A DNA stretch of 50,571 bases from Pseudomonadota bacterium (GTDB lineage: Bacteria > Desulfobacterota > Desulfarculia > Desulfarculales > Desulfarculaceae), in assembly GCA_018819925.1 (NCBI GenBank), contig JAHJPG010000086.1, positions 1 to 50,571 on the forward strand. Reading direction: 5' to 3'. The position numbers and the translations under genes are program-made. Under the pieces are notes generated by a model. The model did no database searches. It saw only the letters and a list, made by a program, of their open reading frames with translations, and was not told the origin of the DNA. Positions 7,308 to 17,392 of this stretch are shown in pieces; within the stretch, counting starts at the first letter, position 1, and every line of letters begins with the position of its first letter.

Positions 7308-9179
7308 ATGAGGAAGATGCTGGTTATATTGGCTGGGCTGACCCTTATGGCCGCCCAGGCCGCACCTGTTTGGGCCGCAGAGAGCGCCTCCGAGGAGGAA
7401 GGCAAGGCCAAGGCGGTTCATCAGGGCGAGATGGTGGTCACCGCCACCATGACCGAGGAGGACTTAAACAAGGTCCCCTCCACCACCTTCGTGGTGACCG
7501 ATCTGGAAATCAAGGAAAAGGCCCAGTGGAGCCTGATGGACGCCCTGCGCGACGTGCCCGGCGTCTACATCCGCAGCAATGGCCCCTTTGGCGGCGCCAC
7601 CGGCCTGAGCATGCGGGGCGCCCAGGACGGCCAAACCCAAATCATGCTGGACGGCGTGCGCCTGGCCGATCCCATCTCCACCAGCGGGGTCATGAACATC
7701 GCCAGTCTGCTCACCGGGGGCGTGTCCCAGGTGGAGGTGGTGCAGGGGCCCCAGTCCACCCTCTATGGCTCCGACGCCATGGCCGGCGTGGTCAACATCA
7801 TCACCAAGCGCGGCCAGGGCAAGCCCTCGGGTTGGGCCTCGGGCAGCTTCGGCTCCCACAACACCTGGCAGGGCTCCGCCGGCGCCCAGGGCCAAGTCGA
7901 TCGCTTCAACTTCATGCTCTCCGGGGCGGGCGTAACCACCGACGGCATCTCTAAAGTGAAGATCGGCAGCGAGAACGACCCCTACCGCGCCTATCAGTTC
8001 AACGGCCGTTTCGGCTATGACCTGAACGACAACACCGAAGTCTACTTCATCGGCTACTACAACCAGTCCAAGACCGACTACGACGGCTATGGCGCAACCG
8101 GCCTCATCGACACCCAGGACAACACCGAGGTGACCTCCTACACCAGCATCTTGGGCCTGACCAACGCGCCCTTGGCCTGGTGGAACCACAAGCTGACCTT
8201 CTCCTATGGCTCGGTGGACCGCGACTACAACGACGGCTCCACCTTCACCTCCTACCTGACCACCGCCCAGTGGCGGCACAACCTGCTCTACAAGGACATC
8301 AACACCGCGACCCTGGGAGTCAATTGGCAGCAGGAGCAGGGCGAGTACAGCGTTCCCGGGGCCTGGGGCGACACCCTGGACAAGAAGACCGTGGACACCC
8401 TGAGCTTTTATCTGCAAGACCAGCTCAAGGTGTTGGAGGGCCTCTATCTCCTGGGCGGCATACGCAACGACCACCACGACGGCTTCGGCAACCGGATGAC
8501 CTGGCGGGTGGGCGCCTCCTACAACCTGGCGGCCAGCGGAACCACCTTCAAGGGCACTTACGGCACCGGCTTCAAGGCCCCCACCCTCTATCAGCTCTAC
8601 AGCCCCTACGGAAGCCAGGACCTGGGCCCGGAGAAGAGCAAGGGATGGGACCTGGGCGTGGTGCAGCAGCTATGGAACAAGCGCATCAAGCTGGGGCTCA
8701 CCTACTTCAACATCCAGACCGACGACCTGATCAGCTTCGACCTGAACACCTGGAAGTTCAACAACCTGGAAGAGGTGAAGAGCCAAGGGCTGGAATTCTA
8801 CGCCCAGGCCCACTTGCTGCCCTGGCTGGGGGTGGACTTCTCCTGGACCTACACCGACGCCCAGGACCAGGGCACGGACAAGGACCTGGCCTACAACCCC
8901 CGGGACAAGGGCACCCTGGGAGTGCGTCTGCCGCTCATGGGCGACCGCCTCAACATCAGGGTCTGGGCTCTGTACGTGGGCGACCGCTACACCGACGCGG
9001 CCAACACCGGCGAGGTGGACTCCTATATCACCGTGAACGCCACCGCCACCTACAAGCTCACCAAGTGGTTAAGCGTCTACGGCAACGTGATCAACCTGTT
9101 CGACGAGGATTACGTGGAGATTCAGGGTTACAACACCCTGGGTCTCAGCGGCTTCCTGGGCCTGCGGGCCGAGTTCTAA
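7308..9179 (+). CDS. btuB: BtuB-like TonB-dependent receptor (cobalamin/corrinoid uptake)
   Basis: Outer-membrane beta-barrel receptor, 623 residues. It has a signal peptide (about 1-26, ending VWAAES), a TonB box-like GEMVVTATM (about 41-48) and a plug domain with DVPGVYIRS, LDGVRLADP and YGSDAMAGVVNIITKRG. A 22-strand-type barrel follows and ends in Phe (GLRAEF), as expected for BAM-dependent insertion. A GGGAGG site lies 8 bases before the ATG. Two cobalamin riboswitches directly upstream make cobalamin or a related corrinoid the very likely ligand. No btuFCD genes are in the window, so the inner-membrane step is encoded elsewhere. Confidence 0.9.
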   Translation: MRKMLVILAGLTLMAAQAAPVWAAESASEEEGKAKAVHQGEMVVTATMTEEDLNKVPSTTFVVTDLEIKEKAQWSLMDALRDVPGVYIRSNGPFGGATGLSMRGAQDGQTQIMLDGVRLADPISTSGVMNIASLLTGGVSQVEVVQGPQSTLYGSDAMAGVVNIITKRGQGKPSGWASGSFGSHNTWQGSAGAQGQVDRFNFMLSGAGVTTDGISKVKIGSENDPYRAYQFNGRFGYDLNDNTEVYFIGYYNQSKTDYDGYGATGLIDTQDNTEVTSYTSILGLTNAPLAWWNHKLTFSYGSVDRDYNDGSTFTSYLTTAQWRHNLLYKDINTATLGVNWQQEQGEYSVPGAWGDTLDKKTVDTLSFYLQDQLKVLEGLYLLGGIRNDHHDGFGNRMTWRVGASYNLAASGTTFKGTYGTGFKAPTLYQLYSPYGSQDLGPEKSKGWDLGVVQQLWNKRIKLGLTYFNIQTDDLISFDLNTWKFNNLEEVKSQGLEFYAQAHLLPWLGVDFSWTYTDAQDQGTDKDLAYNPRDKGTLGVRLPLMGDRLNIRVWALYVGDRYTDAANTGEVDSYITVNATATYKLTKWLSVYGNVINLFDEDYVEIQGYNTLGLSGFLGLRAEF

Positions 9180-9192
9180 TCAGCCCTCCAAC

Positions 9193-9243
9193 GCTCCCCG
9201 CAGCGGGCCCACGCGCCTTGGGGTCCGCTGCGGGGAGCCTTTT
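9193..9243 (+). terminator. rho-independent terminator of btuB
   Basis: A perfect 14-bp stem, GCTCCCCGCAGCGG (9193-9206) with CCGCTGCGGGGAGC (9225-9238), then CTTTT. It separates btuB from the convergent Tad operon. Read on the minus strand it lacks a T-run. Confidence 0.85.
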
Positions 9244-9251
9244 ACCGCCAC

Positions 9252-10802
9252 CTAGTTTCCGGTTCCGTACACTACTCCATAGGCCCTTTCACCATCGGGC
9301 ATGGGGCCGTAGCTCACCGAACCATCGGCTCGCATCCACAGCCCCGCCGCCTGGCCGCCGGTCATGGGGGACGGGGAGGGCGAGGCCTTGTCCCCTGCCG
9401 CCAAGGGGGCGGGGGCGGGTTTGGCCGTGCCGCTGGTGGGGGCGGCCTCCGGCTTGGCCGGGGCGGCGGGGGGCTTCACCGCCGCCTTCTCGGCTATGGG
9501 CTGTGGTTTGACCGCCGCAGGGGGCGGGGCGGCGTCGCTGGCCATGCGCTGTTGTTTGCTCAGGGGAGCCGGCTTGGCCTGGGGAGTTGGTTTGGCCTCG
9601 GCCACGGGTTTGCCTCCGGGCGGGGCCTGGGCCGCGACGATGGCGCCGGTTTTGGCCGTTGAGGCCTGGGCCTTGGCCGGGGCTTTTTTATTGGGAGCGG
9701 CCTTGGACCGGAGCTTGACCACGGGCTTGGACGGAGCCGGGGCCGGCACCGCGGCCCGGGCGGTTGCCTTGGGGCGGGACGGGGCCTGGGCCTGGCTGGA
9801 AGCGCGCTCGGTCAGGGGAGTCATGGGCCGGGCCAGCATGGCCCCCGGCGGCGGGGCCGCCTCCGCCCCCAGTTGCTTCAGGTGCCGCGTGGCCAGAGGA
9901 TAGTGGCGGGGCAGGGCTTGCACCGCCAGGCGGAGCTGTTCCTGGGCCTGGCGGGTGCGCCCCTGCCAGGCTAGGATCACCCCCAGGTTGTTGTGGGCCT
10001 GGGCCACGCCCTGGGACTGGGCGAAGACCTGGTAGGCCTCATCGTCGCGCCCCTGGCGGACCAGGAGCAGCCCCAGGTTGTTGGCCGCCAGGCGGTGCTC
10101 CGGGTCCAGGGCCAGGGCGTGGCGCAGGCTGGCTTCGGCCCCGCGCAGGTCGCCGGCCATGGCCTGGGCCAGGGCCAGGTTGTTGTACAGGGCCGGCTTG
10201 TCCGGGCGGGACAGCAAGGCGGCCTGGAAATTGGCCATGGCCAGCTGGGGCTGGCGGCGGCGGTTGTGGACCACCCCCAGCAGGTTTTGGGCCCGCCACA
10301 GGGATGGGTCCAGGCTTACCGCCCGGGTCAGGGACTTTTCCGCTCCGGCCAGATCGCTCTGGCCCAACTGGGCCAGGCCAAGGCCCTGCCAAAACACCGC
10401 CTTGCCCGGCTGGGCCTTGCAGAGGCGGGCGAAGCCCTCCTGGGCGGTTTTATAACGGCCTAGGCTCAGTTCCAGGCCGGCCAGCTTGCCTTCCAGGCGC
10501 AGCCGGCTGTCGCCCTTGGCGTCACGAAGGGCCTGGCGGTAATGGCTCATGGCGTTGAGGGGCGCTCCCTGGGCGGCCATAATGTCGCCCTGGGCTTCCA
10601 TCTCGCTGGGCCCGTTGGGCATGCGGTCCAGGTCGGGGTTTTTTTCCGCCGTGGCCGAATGGGCGGCCAGGAGCGCTTCGGCTTCGCCCCGTTGCAGCCA
10701 GCGTGCGTTGCCTTGCTGGCTGCTGGCGCAGCCGGCCCCCAGGGCCAGGCCCAGGCCGGCCAGCAGGGCCGCCGCGAGAAGAACGGGGTTGTATCTGGGC
10801 AT
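9252..10802 (-). CDS. tadD: TadD-like TPR lipoprotein with long Ala/Pro/Lys-rich tail
   Basis: Putative pilotin/assembly lipoprotein of the Tad pilus, 516 residues from the ATG at 10802 (site AAGGAGAGG). A lipoprotein-type signal ends LGLALGAGC with Cys25, although Gly at -3 is atypical. About residues 60-290 are TPR repeats (AVFWQGLGLAQLGQSDLAGA, ALYNNLALAQAMAGDL, HRLAANNLGLLLVRQG). About 300-490 is a low-complexity Ala/Pro/Lys tail, followed by a short conserved-looking end (GLWMRADGSVSYGP). Typical TadD proteins are about half this length. It is the last gene of the Tad operon and starts 11 bases after tadC. Confidence 0.82.
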   Translation of the reverse strand: MPRYNPVLLAAALLAGLGLALGAGCASSQQGNARWLQRGEAEALLAAHSATAEKNPDLDRMPNGPSEMEAQGDIMAAQGAPLNAMSHYRQALRDAKGDSRLRLEGKLAGLELSLGRYKTAQEGFARLCKAQPGKAVFWQGLGLAQLGQSDLAGAEKSLTRAVSLDPSLWRAQNLLGVVHNRRRQPQLAMANFQAALLSRPDKPALYNNLALAQAMAGDLRGAEASLRHALALDPEHRLAANNLGLLLVRQGRDDEAYQVFAQSQGVAQAHNNLGVILAWQGRTRQAQEQLRLAVQALPRHYPLATRHLKQLGAEAAPPPGAMLARPMTPLTERASSQAQAPSRPKATARAAVPAPAPSKPVVKLRSKAAPNKKAPAKAQASTAKTGAIVAAQAPPGGKPVAEAKPTPQAKPAPLSKQQRMASDAAPPPAAVKPQPIAEKAAVKPPAAPAKPEAAPTSGTAKPAPAPLAAGDKASPSPSPMTGGQAAGLWMRADGSVSYGPMPDGERAYGVVYGTGN

Positions 10803-10813
10803 AACGCCTCTCC

Positions 10814-11767
10814 TTAATGCATCAGGTTCTGGCTGACCCGGATTACCGCCGGGCCGGCCATGACCACCATGATGGCGGGGAAGATCATGAATAGAACCGG
10901 GAACAGCAGCTTGAGGGGAATCTTGGCCGCGGCCTCCTCCATCTGCTGGCGGCGCTTGGTGCGCACCATGTCCGAGTGCACCCTGAGCGAGCGGCCCACG
11001 CTCACCCCGAAGCGGTCGGCCTGGATGAGCATGGTCGCCAGGCCGCCCACTTCCTCCACCCCGCAACGCAGGGCCAGGTTTTTCAGCGCCATGGGACGGG
11101 GAATGCCCGCCCGCAGCTCCAGGGACACCAGGTTGAGCTCCGTGCCCAGCACCGGGCAGGAGAGCACCACCTCCCGGGACACCCGCCGGATGGCCTGGTC
11201 CAGGCCCAGGCCGGCCTCCACCGAGATGACCAGCAGGTCCAACACGTCGGGCAACTCCCGGGTGATGGCCTTGCGCCGGGAGCGGATGCGCCGCTCCAAC
11301 AAAAGCTGGGGCAGGAAGAAGCCCAGGGTGGCCGATCCCACCAGGGCCAGAACGAGCTGTAAATGGCCCAGGCGGCCCGGCAGGGGGGTGAGTAGCACCA
11401 GCAGGGGAGAGGCGATGAGCATGGCCACTTTGACGCCCAGAAAGGTGTTCACCGCGCCGGGGGTGTGAAAGCCAGCCTGCAACAGCTTGGTCTTAAGGTC
11501 GCTCTCTTGCCAGTTCTGGCGGGGCTTGGCCGGCTTGGCCAACTGACTGAGCAGCTTGAGCAGAACCCGGCGGAGCTTTTCCTTGGGGGATTTGCCCGGC
11601 TCGGTTTGCGCCTGGCCGCCTAGTTGTCGAAGGCGGCGCTGCAGGCTTTTGTCGCGCTTGATGAGCAGGGATGCCAGGGCGGACACGGCCAGGAGCACCG
11701 CCAGCCCGAAGGCCAGGCCGATGAGCCAGGGGGAGGCGCTGGCGCCCAGGGCGTTGATCAGCTCCAT
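10814..11767 (-). CDS. tadC: Tad pilus inner-membrane platform protein TadC
   Basis: Type II secretion F-domain membrane protein, 317 residues. It has an N-terminal helix (about 12-35), a basic cytoplasmic loop, a helix pair near 115-150, the T2SSF domain at about 170-290 (LPDVLDLLVISVEAGLGLDQAI) and a C-terminal helix (LFPVLFMIFPAIMVVMAG). It should pair with TadB to form the platform that converts TadA ATPase motion into Flp polymerisation. Its ATG follows the tadB stop by one base. Confidence 0.92.
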   Translation of the reverse strand: MELINALGASASPWLIGLAFGLAVLLAVSALASLLIKRDKSLQRRLRQLGGQAQTEPGKSPKEKLRRVLLKLLSQLAKPAKPRQNWQESDLKTKLLQAGFHTPGAVNTFLGVKVAMLIASPLLVLLTPLPGRLGHLQLVLALVGSATLGFFLPQLLLERRIRSRRKAITRELPDVLDLLVISVEAGLGLDQAIRRVSREVVLSCPVLGTELNLVSLELRAGIPRPMALKNLALRCGVEEVGGLATMLIQADRFGVSVGRSLRVHSDMVRTKRRQQMEEAAAKIPLKLLFPVLFMIFPAIMVVMAGPAVIRVSQNLMH

Positions 11768-11768
11768 A

Positions 11769-12740
11769 TCACACCTTCAGGTTGATGAGTTTGCGGATCA
11801 CCAGAATGCCCAGCCCCTGGAAACAGCCGCCCACCATCAGCAAGGTCTTGCCCATGGGGTGCTCGAACAGGATGCCCAGGTAGTTGGGGCTCAAAAACCA
11901 CAGGGCCCCCAGCAGGCCCGGGGCCATGAGGCACAGGATGTAGGCGCTGATGCGTCCCTCGGCCGACAGGGCCTTGACCTGGCGCAGCAGGGCGAAGCGG
12001 GCCCTGATGATATGGCCGATGTTGTCCAATATCTCGGTGAGGTTGCCGCCGATTTCCCGTTGCAGGGCCACGGCGGTGGCAAAGAACTTGACGTCCTGCA
12101 GGCCCACCCGCCGGGTGAGGTCGGCCAGGGCGTCGTCCAGGCCCTTGCCATAGGAATAGTCTTCGAAGGTGCGGGACAACTCCTCGGCCACCGGATCGTT
12201 CAGCTCCTGGGAGGCCATCTTGAGCCCCGAGCCGAAGGAGTGCCCGGCCCTCAGCGCCCGGGCTATGAGGTCAACCGCCTCCACGAACTGCTCCTCAAAG
12301 GCGGCCAGGCGGCGCTTGCGCAAAAAGCGCAGCCACATCAGGGGCAGGGCCCCGCAGCCCACCAACAGCAACAGAGACCCCACCAGGCTGCCTTCCAGCA
12401 GCCCTCCCCCCAGCAGGCCCAGGCTGGCCAGCACACCGCTCATGAGCACCAGGGTGCCCAGGTTGCAGGGGGAGCCGGCCTGGTGAATGAGAAGTTCAAG
12501 GTCGGCGATGTTGGGCAGGTGGCTCAACAGCCGGTCCAGATAGGGGATGGAGGAGTAGGAGCGGTCGCGGAAATAGCTCTTGATGGCCGCCTGCATGGCG
12601 GCCTCGCCCGGGGCGATGGCTTCCAGGCGGCGTTGGGTGGCCGTCTCGCGGGCGACTTGGCCCGCGTAGAGCAGGCGAAAAAGCGCCCAGGCCGCGGCCA
12701 GCAGGGCCACGAAAATAATCGCGGTGAAGCCCCAGATCAT
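11769..12740 (-). CDS. tadB: Tad pilus inner-membrane platform protein TadB
   Basis: Type II secretion F-domain protein, 323 residues. An N-terminal helix ([20 protein letters not shown]) is followed by helices near 100-140, the F domain ([40 protein letters not shown]) and two C-terminal helices. The start overlaps the tadA stop as ATGA, with an AAGGAGG site inside the end of tadA, so translation is coupled. Confidence 0.92.
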   Translation of the reverse strand: MIWGFTAIIFVALLAAAWALFRLLYAGQVARETATQRRLEAIAPGEAAMQAAIKSYFRDRSYSSIPYLDRLLSHLPNIADLELLIHQAGSPCNLGTLVLMSGVLASLGLLGGGLLEGSLVGSLLLLVGCGALPLMWLRFLRKRRLAAFEEQFVEAVDLIARALRAGHSFGSGLKMASQELNDPVAEELSRTFEDYSYGKGLDDALADLTRRVGLQDVKFFATAVALQREIGGNLTEILDNIGHIIRARFALLRQVKALSAEGRISAYILCLMAPGLLGALWFLSPNYLGILFEHPMGKTLLMVGGCFQGLGILVIRKLINLKV

Positions 12741-14098
12741 AGCCCGCCCCTCCTTGTCTCGCTCCCGCCAAAGAGTTCGGCGCCCAGGTCGATGCCGAAG
12801 GCGGCGATGCGGTCGCTCCAGCGGGGCCGGATGCCGCTGGGCCCGAAATGCCCAACCACCCGGCCGCGTTCGTCCACCCCGGTCTGGGTGAAGCTGAATA
12901 TCTCCTGCATGGTCAGGGTTTCGCCCTCCATGCCGGTGAGCTCCTGCACGCTGGTAACCCGCCGGGAGCCGTCGGCCAGGCGGCTCACCTGGATGACGAT
13001 CTGTATGGCGCTGGCGATCTGCTGGCGGATGGCCTTGTCGGGTATGTCCAGGCCGGCCATGGAGATCATGGTCTCCAGGCGGCTGATGGCGTCGCGGGCG
13101 CTGTTGGCGTGCACCGTGGTCAGGCTGCCGTCGTGGCCGGTGTTCATGGCCTGCATCATGTCCAGGGCCTCGCCGCCGCGCACCTCGCCCACCACGATGC
13201 GGTCGGGCCGCATGCGCAGGGCGTTCTTCACCAGGTCGCGCATGGCCACCTCGCCCAGGCCCTCGATGTTGGGCGGCCTGGTCTCCAGGCGCACCACGTG
13301 CTCCTGTTGCATCTGCAGCTCGGCCGAGTCCTCGATGGTCACGATGCGCTCGCGGTGGGGGATGAAGGAACTGAGCACGTTGAGCAGGGTGGTCTTGCCG
13401 GTGCCGGTGCCCCCGGAGATGAGCATGTTAAGCCGGGCCTTGACCGCGGCCTCCAGAAACTGGGCGGTCTGGGCGCTGAAGGAGCCCAGGCGCACCAGGT
13501 CGTCCACCCTCAGGGGATCGCGGGCGAACTTACGAATACTGAGCGCCGGGCCGTCCAGGGCCAGGGGTGGGATCACCGCGTTCACCCGGCTGCCGTCGGC
13601 CAGGCGGGCGTCAACCATGGGCGAGGACTCGTCGATGCGCCGTCCCACTCCGCTGGCGATCTTGTCGATGATCTTGAGCAGGTGCTCGTCGTTGCGGAAG
13701 CGCACCGGTATGCGGGTCAAACGGCCGCCGCGCTCCACGTAGACACTATTATAGCCGTTGACCAGGATTTCAGAGATGGAGTCGTCGGCCAACAGCGGCT
13801 CCAAGGGGCCCAGGCCCATGACCTCGTTTTTTATCTCCCGGGCCAAGGCCTCGCGCTCGGCCAGACTCATGGGTTCGGGCTCGGACTCCACCACAAGGCG
13901 GATGGCGTCTTCCAGGTCATGCTCCGCCTGCCCCTCCTGGGTGTTGCTGAGGACCGAGAGGTCCAGCGATTCGATCACCTTGTAATGGATGCGCGCCTTC
14001 ATCTCCTGCAAGGCGGAATCCCGCTGGCGGTCGCGTTGGCGGTCGTCAGCGGACGGCCCCACCGGCGAGATTCCCCCCAGCCTGGCCCGCAAGCTCAT
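12737..14098 (-). CDS. tadA: Tad pilus assembly ATPase TadA/CpaF
   Basis: Secretion ATPase of the VirB11/CpaF class, 453 residues from the ATG at 14098 (site GGAGG). A longer frame upstream is only a shadow over tadZ. It has an N-terminal region (residues 1-100), then Walker [11 protein letters not shown], an Asp box ([14 protein letters not shown]), Walker B-region [17 protein letters not shown] and His box [18 protein letters not shown]. It is the cytoplasmic hexameric motor for Flp pilus extension. It overlaps tadZ upstream and tadB downstream by 4 bases each. Confidence 0.95.
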   Translation of the reverse strand: MSLRARLGGISPVGPSADDRQRDRQRDSALQEMKARIHYKVIESLDLSVLSNTQEGQAEHDLEDAIRLVVESEPEPMSLAEREALAREIKNEVMGLGPLEPLLADDSISEILVNGYNSVYVERGGRLTRIPVRFRNDEHLLKIIDKIASGVGRRIDESSPMVDARLADGSRVNAVIPPLALDGPALSIRKFARDPLRVDDLVRLGSFSAQTAQFLEAAVKARLNMLISGGTGTGKTTLLNVLSSFIPHRERIVTIEDSAELQMQQEHVVRLETRPPNIEGLGEVAMRDLVKNALRMRPDRIVVGEVRGGEALDMMQAMNTGHDGSLTTVHANSARDAISRLETMISMAGLDIPDKAIRQQIASAIQIVIQVSRLADGSRRVTSVQELTGMEGETLTMQEIFSFTQTGVDERGRVVGHFGPSGIRPRWSDRIAAFGIDLGAELFGGSETRRGGL

Positions 14099-15231
14099 TT
14101 GCCACCTCCGTTGCCGCTGAACAGCTCCTTGGCCAGGGATGCCACCGCCTTGCTCCACTTGGAGCGGGGCCAGTCCCGGGCGGGGGGGCGGCCCGCGTTG
14201 GCCGCGGCCATGAGCACCGCGCTGTCGTTGGGCAGCAGGGCCAGGGGGGTCAGCTTGAGCACCCGGGCCACCTCCTTGGGCGCCACGCACTGCTTGGCTC
14301 CGTGGCGGTTGACCACCACCGCCACCTCCTCCTTTTCCCGCCCCAGGCTGCGGCAAAGCTCCAGGGCCCGCTGGGCCGCCTTGAGCCCCAACACGGTGGG
14401 CTCTGTGACCAGCAGCAGCAGTTTGGCCCGGTCCAGGGCGGCCAGGCTGGCCTCGTCCACCCGCGAGGGCAGATCGGCCACCACCAGGGCGTGCTCGGCC
14501 AGGATGAAGTCCAGGGCCCGCTCCACGTGCATCCCCTTAATTTCTTCGGCGGCCACGGCATCGCCCGGCGAGGCCAGCAGGCGCAGCCCCGGGGCCGCGT
14601 CCACCATCAGGCTGTCCATGATCAGGTTGTCCAGGCGCTCGAACTCCTCGGTCACGTGCAGCATGCTGCGGGTGGGCTCCAAATCCAACAGGGCGGCCAG
14701 ATCGCCGCCGGCCAGGTCCAGGTCCACCAGGGCCACCCGGGCGCCCATGCTTTGGCTGGCCACCCAGGCCAGACTGAGCGCCAGGGAGCTGGCCCCCACC
14801 CCGCCCTTGACCCCCATCACCCCCAACAGGCGGCCCTGCTGGTCGCCGGGGGCGGCCGAGGTCAGAAGGCGTTGCAAGGCCTCGGCAAAGGCCGATCCGT
14901 CGGCCTGATTGGGCAAGTATTCCCTGACCCCCAGGCGCATGGCCATGAGGATGGCCTCGGGGCTTAGGTTTTGGGCCCAAGCCACCATGGCCCCCCGGGG
15001 CACTCCCCGGCGCAGGCGGGCCAGGAGTTCGCTCAGGCCCGTCTCGTCGGGGTCGAACTCCACCAGGAGCACCTCGGGCTGCAACTGCAAGGCCTTGCGC
15101 TCGAACTCCTCGGCGGTGGACTCCAGGCCGATAAGGCTGGCCCGGGGCGCGCCGGCCACCAATTGGCGCAGGCGCTCGCCTCCCTGGCGGGTGAGATGAT
15201 ATGCCAATACCTGGGGATCGTTGTTGCTCAC
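14095..15231 (-). CDS. tadZ: TadZ/CpaE-like pilus localisation ATPase
   Basis: MinD/ParA-superfamily protein, 378 residues, GTG start with a GGAGAAGG site. The N-terminal about 125 residues form a degenerate receiver-like domain ([19 protein letters not shown]). The C-terminal MinD-like domain has a deviant Walker [18 protein letters not shown], Ala replacing Lys/Thr at the usual catalytic spot, and Walker A' [11 protein letters not shown]. TadZ proteins set the polar location of the Tad machine. It ends in ATGA shared with tadA. Confidence 0.88.
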   Translation of the reverse strand: MSNNDPQVLAYHLTRQGGERLRQLVAGAPRASLIGLESTAEEFERKALQLQPEVLLVEFDPDETGLSELLARLRRGVPRGAMVAWAQNLSPEAILMAMRLGVREYLPNQADGSAFAEALQRLLTSAAPGDQQGRLLGVMGVKGGVGASSLALSLAWVASQSMGARVALVDLDLAGGDLAALLDLEPTRSMLHVTEEFERLDNLIMDSLMVDAAPGLRLLASPGDAVAAEEIKGMHVERALDFILAEHALVVADLPSRVDEASLAALDRAKLLLLVTEPTVLGLKAAQRALELCRSLGREKEEVAVVVNRHGAKQCVAPKEVARVLKLTPLALLPNDSAVLMAAANAGRPPARDWPRSKWSKAVASLAKELFSGNGGGK

Positions 15232-15241
15232 GGACCTTCTC

Positions 15242-16312
15242 CTACTGAATCAAGCTGGGCACCGTTGCCCTGGTGCCAAAGTTTCCTCCCCCGCTGTTGC
15301 TGCCGATCAGGGCGCGGTCGCACTGCAAGTAGAAGCGCGCCTTGCCGGCGTCGGCCTCGGTCATCACCAAGTAGGCGAAGCCCACCACCGTCGAGACGGT
15401 GGATGAGGACCCCGGCTCCACCACCGGCACCAACACCTCCCAGGAGTCGGCCGCTCCGTCGCCGTCGGTGTCGCTGCCCTGGGCCTGGAAACGGGCGGCC
15501 AGGGACTCCATGGTGGCCACGCTCAGGTTGCCGTTTATCACGTTGAGGGTGTCGCCCACCTTCAGCTCGGGGGCTTGCAGGGTTCCATTCACGTAGTTGC
15601 GCACAGTGACGTCGTTGGTGGGCCAGGTGAAGAAGCTGGTCCACTCGCCGGTCTCGTCGTTTTCGTTATTGAAGAGCAGTTCGCTGCCGCAATCGGGGCT
15701 GCCGGCGTTCTGCAAGGCCGAAGCGTGGATGGCCAGGGGCAGGTCAACCGCCGCCGGATCGGTCAGGCCGGCCCAGCCCAAAAAGGCGGTGGATGTGGCA
15801 TGGAGCCCCACCGAACCCAGGCCCACCAGCCCAGCGAAAAAGGTCTCCACCGGACCGTTGGCCAATTCGTCCCGGCGCACCGTGGCCTGGAAGCCGGTGA
15901 TGTCGTCTGGGTTGCTGCTCCCGGTCAGGCCGGGGTCGAAACTGGCGGCGGCAACGTCCCAGTAGCCGATTATCGCGTCTTCGGTGCGCAGGGCCAGGCT
16001 GACTCCCTGGGCCTGGTTGGCCGCCGAGACCTGTTGGGCGGTCTGGATGGCGGTGGCCGGCTGCACCGATATTTCCCCGCCGCCGCCGAAGGAGATCATG
16101 GTGCCCGCCCCGGCCAGGGCGGCGGCGTCGGCGGCGTTTTGCAGCTCGTTCTTGGTGGCGTACAACAGGCCCAGGTCCACCGCCGCGCCGGCAAACCCCA
16201 CCAGGGCGGTGAGCATAAAGGCCGCCAGGGCAGCCATCGCCCCCCCCTGTCCGCGCCACAGGCGGGCCGGGGTTCTGCTCTTGGCGGGAGTTTGTCGTGG
16301 TGCGAACCGCAT
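15242..16312 (-). CDS. TadG-like pilus assembly protein (paralogue 1)
   Basis: A 356-residue protein with the Tad/TadE-G N-terminal helix (about 25-50) followed by LLYATKNELQNAADAAALAGA, the hallmark of TadG-type proteins. The rest should be periplasmic. Near residue 285 is TDGDGAADSWEV, a D-x-DGDG-x-x-D calcium-loop motif. There is no von Willebrand A domain, unlike long TadG. It is closely related to the next gene upstream and shares that gene's length, calcium motif and GGGNFG(T/S)RA C-terminal motif. Probably a minor pseudopilin-like or periplasmic assembly component. Confidence 0.78.
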   Translation of the reverse strand: MRFAPRQTPAKSRTPARLWRGQGGAMAALAAFMLTALVGFAGAAVDLGLLYATKNELQNAADAAALAGAGTMISFGGGGEISVQPATAIQTAQQVSAANQAQGVSLALRTEDAIIGYWDVAAASFDPGLTGSSNPDDITGFQATVRRDELANGPVETFFAGLVGLGSVGLHATSTAFLGWAGLTDPAAVDLPLAIHASALQNAGSPDCGSELLFNNENDETGEWTSFFTWPTNDVTVRNYVNGTLQAPELKVGDTLNVINGNLSVATMESLAARFQAQGSDTDGDGAADSWEVLVPVVEPGSSSTVSTVVGFAYLVMTEADAGKARFYLQCDRALIGSNSGGGNFGTRATVPSLIQ

Positions 16313-16324
16313 GGATAGCCTCGC

Positions 16325-17392
16325 TTATTCCACCAGCTTGGGGGTGGCGGCCCGGCTGCCGAAGTTGCCGCCGCCGGTGGTGCTGGCGGGCACCACCAAG
16401 CCGCATTGCAATACCCCCAGGATTTCTTTTTCCGGGGCGTTTTTAACCTCGATGATCAATACGTGGGCGAAGCCCACCACCGTGGCGCTGCTGGCCCCGG
16501 AGGAGCCCGCGCTCATCACCGGCAACAGCACCTGCCAGGCGTCGGCCGTGCCGTCGCCGTTCAGGTCGGCCCCCTCGCTTTGGAAGCGGCTGGCCAGGGC
16601 GTCGAAGGTGTGGTTGCTCAGGTTGCCGTTTATCACGTTGATCTCGTCGCCAACTTTCAACTCGGGCACGGTGCGGCTGCCGTCCACGTAGTCCCTAACG
16701 TTGGGGTCGTTGGACGGAGAGGTGAAGAAACTGGTCCACTCGGCGTTCTCGTCGTTTTCGCTGTGAAAAGAGATGGTCTGGCCGCAGATGGGGCCGCCGC
16801 CGGATATGATGGCGTCGTCCTTTATCGCGATGGGCAGGTCCACCATGCCCGCCTGCACCGATCCGGCCCAGCCCAGATGGGCGGTGGATGTGGCGGTGAC
16901 GTTAACCACGGCGAAGCCCACCGCGCCGGCGAAAATGGTGTCCACCGGGGTGTTGGCGATGTTGTCGCGCCTGAGCACCACCCGGCAGGCGCTCAAAAAG
17001 TTTGGGTCGCTGGTGGAACCGATATGATCGGGGTCAAAGGCCTGCTCCGGCTCCACCCACAGCCCCAGGGTGATGTCCTCGGGCAGCAATTGGAGGTTGA
17101 CTCCCAGGGCTTGGTTGGCCAGGGACACCTGCTGGGCCGCGCTTATGGCCACATTGGGCTGGGCTATGATTTGACGGTTCTCGTCCCAGGTGACCAAGGT
17201 GGCCGCCCCGGCCAAGGCGGCGGCGTCGGCCGCGTTTTGCAGCTCGTTTTTGGTGGCGTACAACAGGCCCAGGTCCACCACGGCCCCGGTGGTGGCCACC
17301 ATCACCGTGAGCATCACCGCAGCCAAGGCCGCGATGCCGGCCCGCTCCCCCTTGAGGAGCCTGGCGAACTTACCAAGCCAAGTCGTGTCCAA
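16325..17392 (-). CDS. TadG-like pilus assembly protein (paralogue 2)
   Basis: A 355-residue protein if started at the TTG at 17392, which has a GGAGG site six bases upstream and gives the same length as its neighbour. The open frame extends to 17500, but that extension lies inside cpaC. It has the N-terminal helix, LLYATKNELQNAADAAALAGA, then a periplasmic domain with LNGDGTADAWQV as a calcium-loop motif and a GGGNFGSRAA end. It overlaps the end of cpaC by 23 bases. A tandem duplication with the next gene is evident. Confidence 0.76.
   Translation of the reverse strand: MDTTWLGKFARLLKGERAGIAALAAVMLTVMVATTGAVVDLGLLYATKNELQNAADAAALAGAATLVTWDENRQIIAQPNVAISAAQQVSLANQALGVNLQLLPEDITLGLWVEPEQAFDPDHIGSTSDPNFLSACRVVLRRDNIANTPVDTIFAGAVGFAVVNVTATSTAHLGWAGSVQAGMVDLPIAIKDDAIISGGGPICGQTISFHSENDENAEWTSFFTSPSNDPNVRDYVDGSRTVPELKVGDEINVINGNLSNHTFDALASRFQSEGADLNGDGTADAWQVLLPVMSAGSSGASSATVVGFAHVLIIEVKNAPEKEILGVLQCGLVVPASTTGGGNFGSRAATPKLVE

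Noticed and set aside
10803-11066. N-terminal extension of tadD and similar extensions of tadA, tadE, tadG-2 and the PAS kinase
   Set aside because: The extra residues overlap neighbouring genes or are low-complexity, while internal starts have proper ribosome sites and signal peptides.
11556-14908. Very long plus-strand open frames opposite tadA-tadC and tadZ
   Set aside because: Antisense shadows of well-supported tad genes; no start signals or domains.
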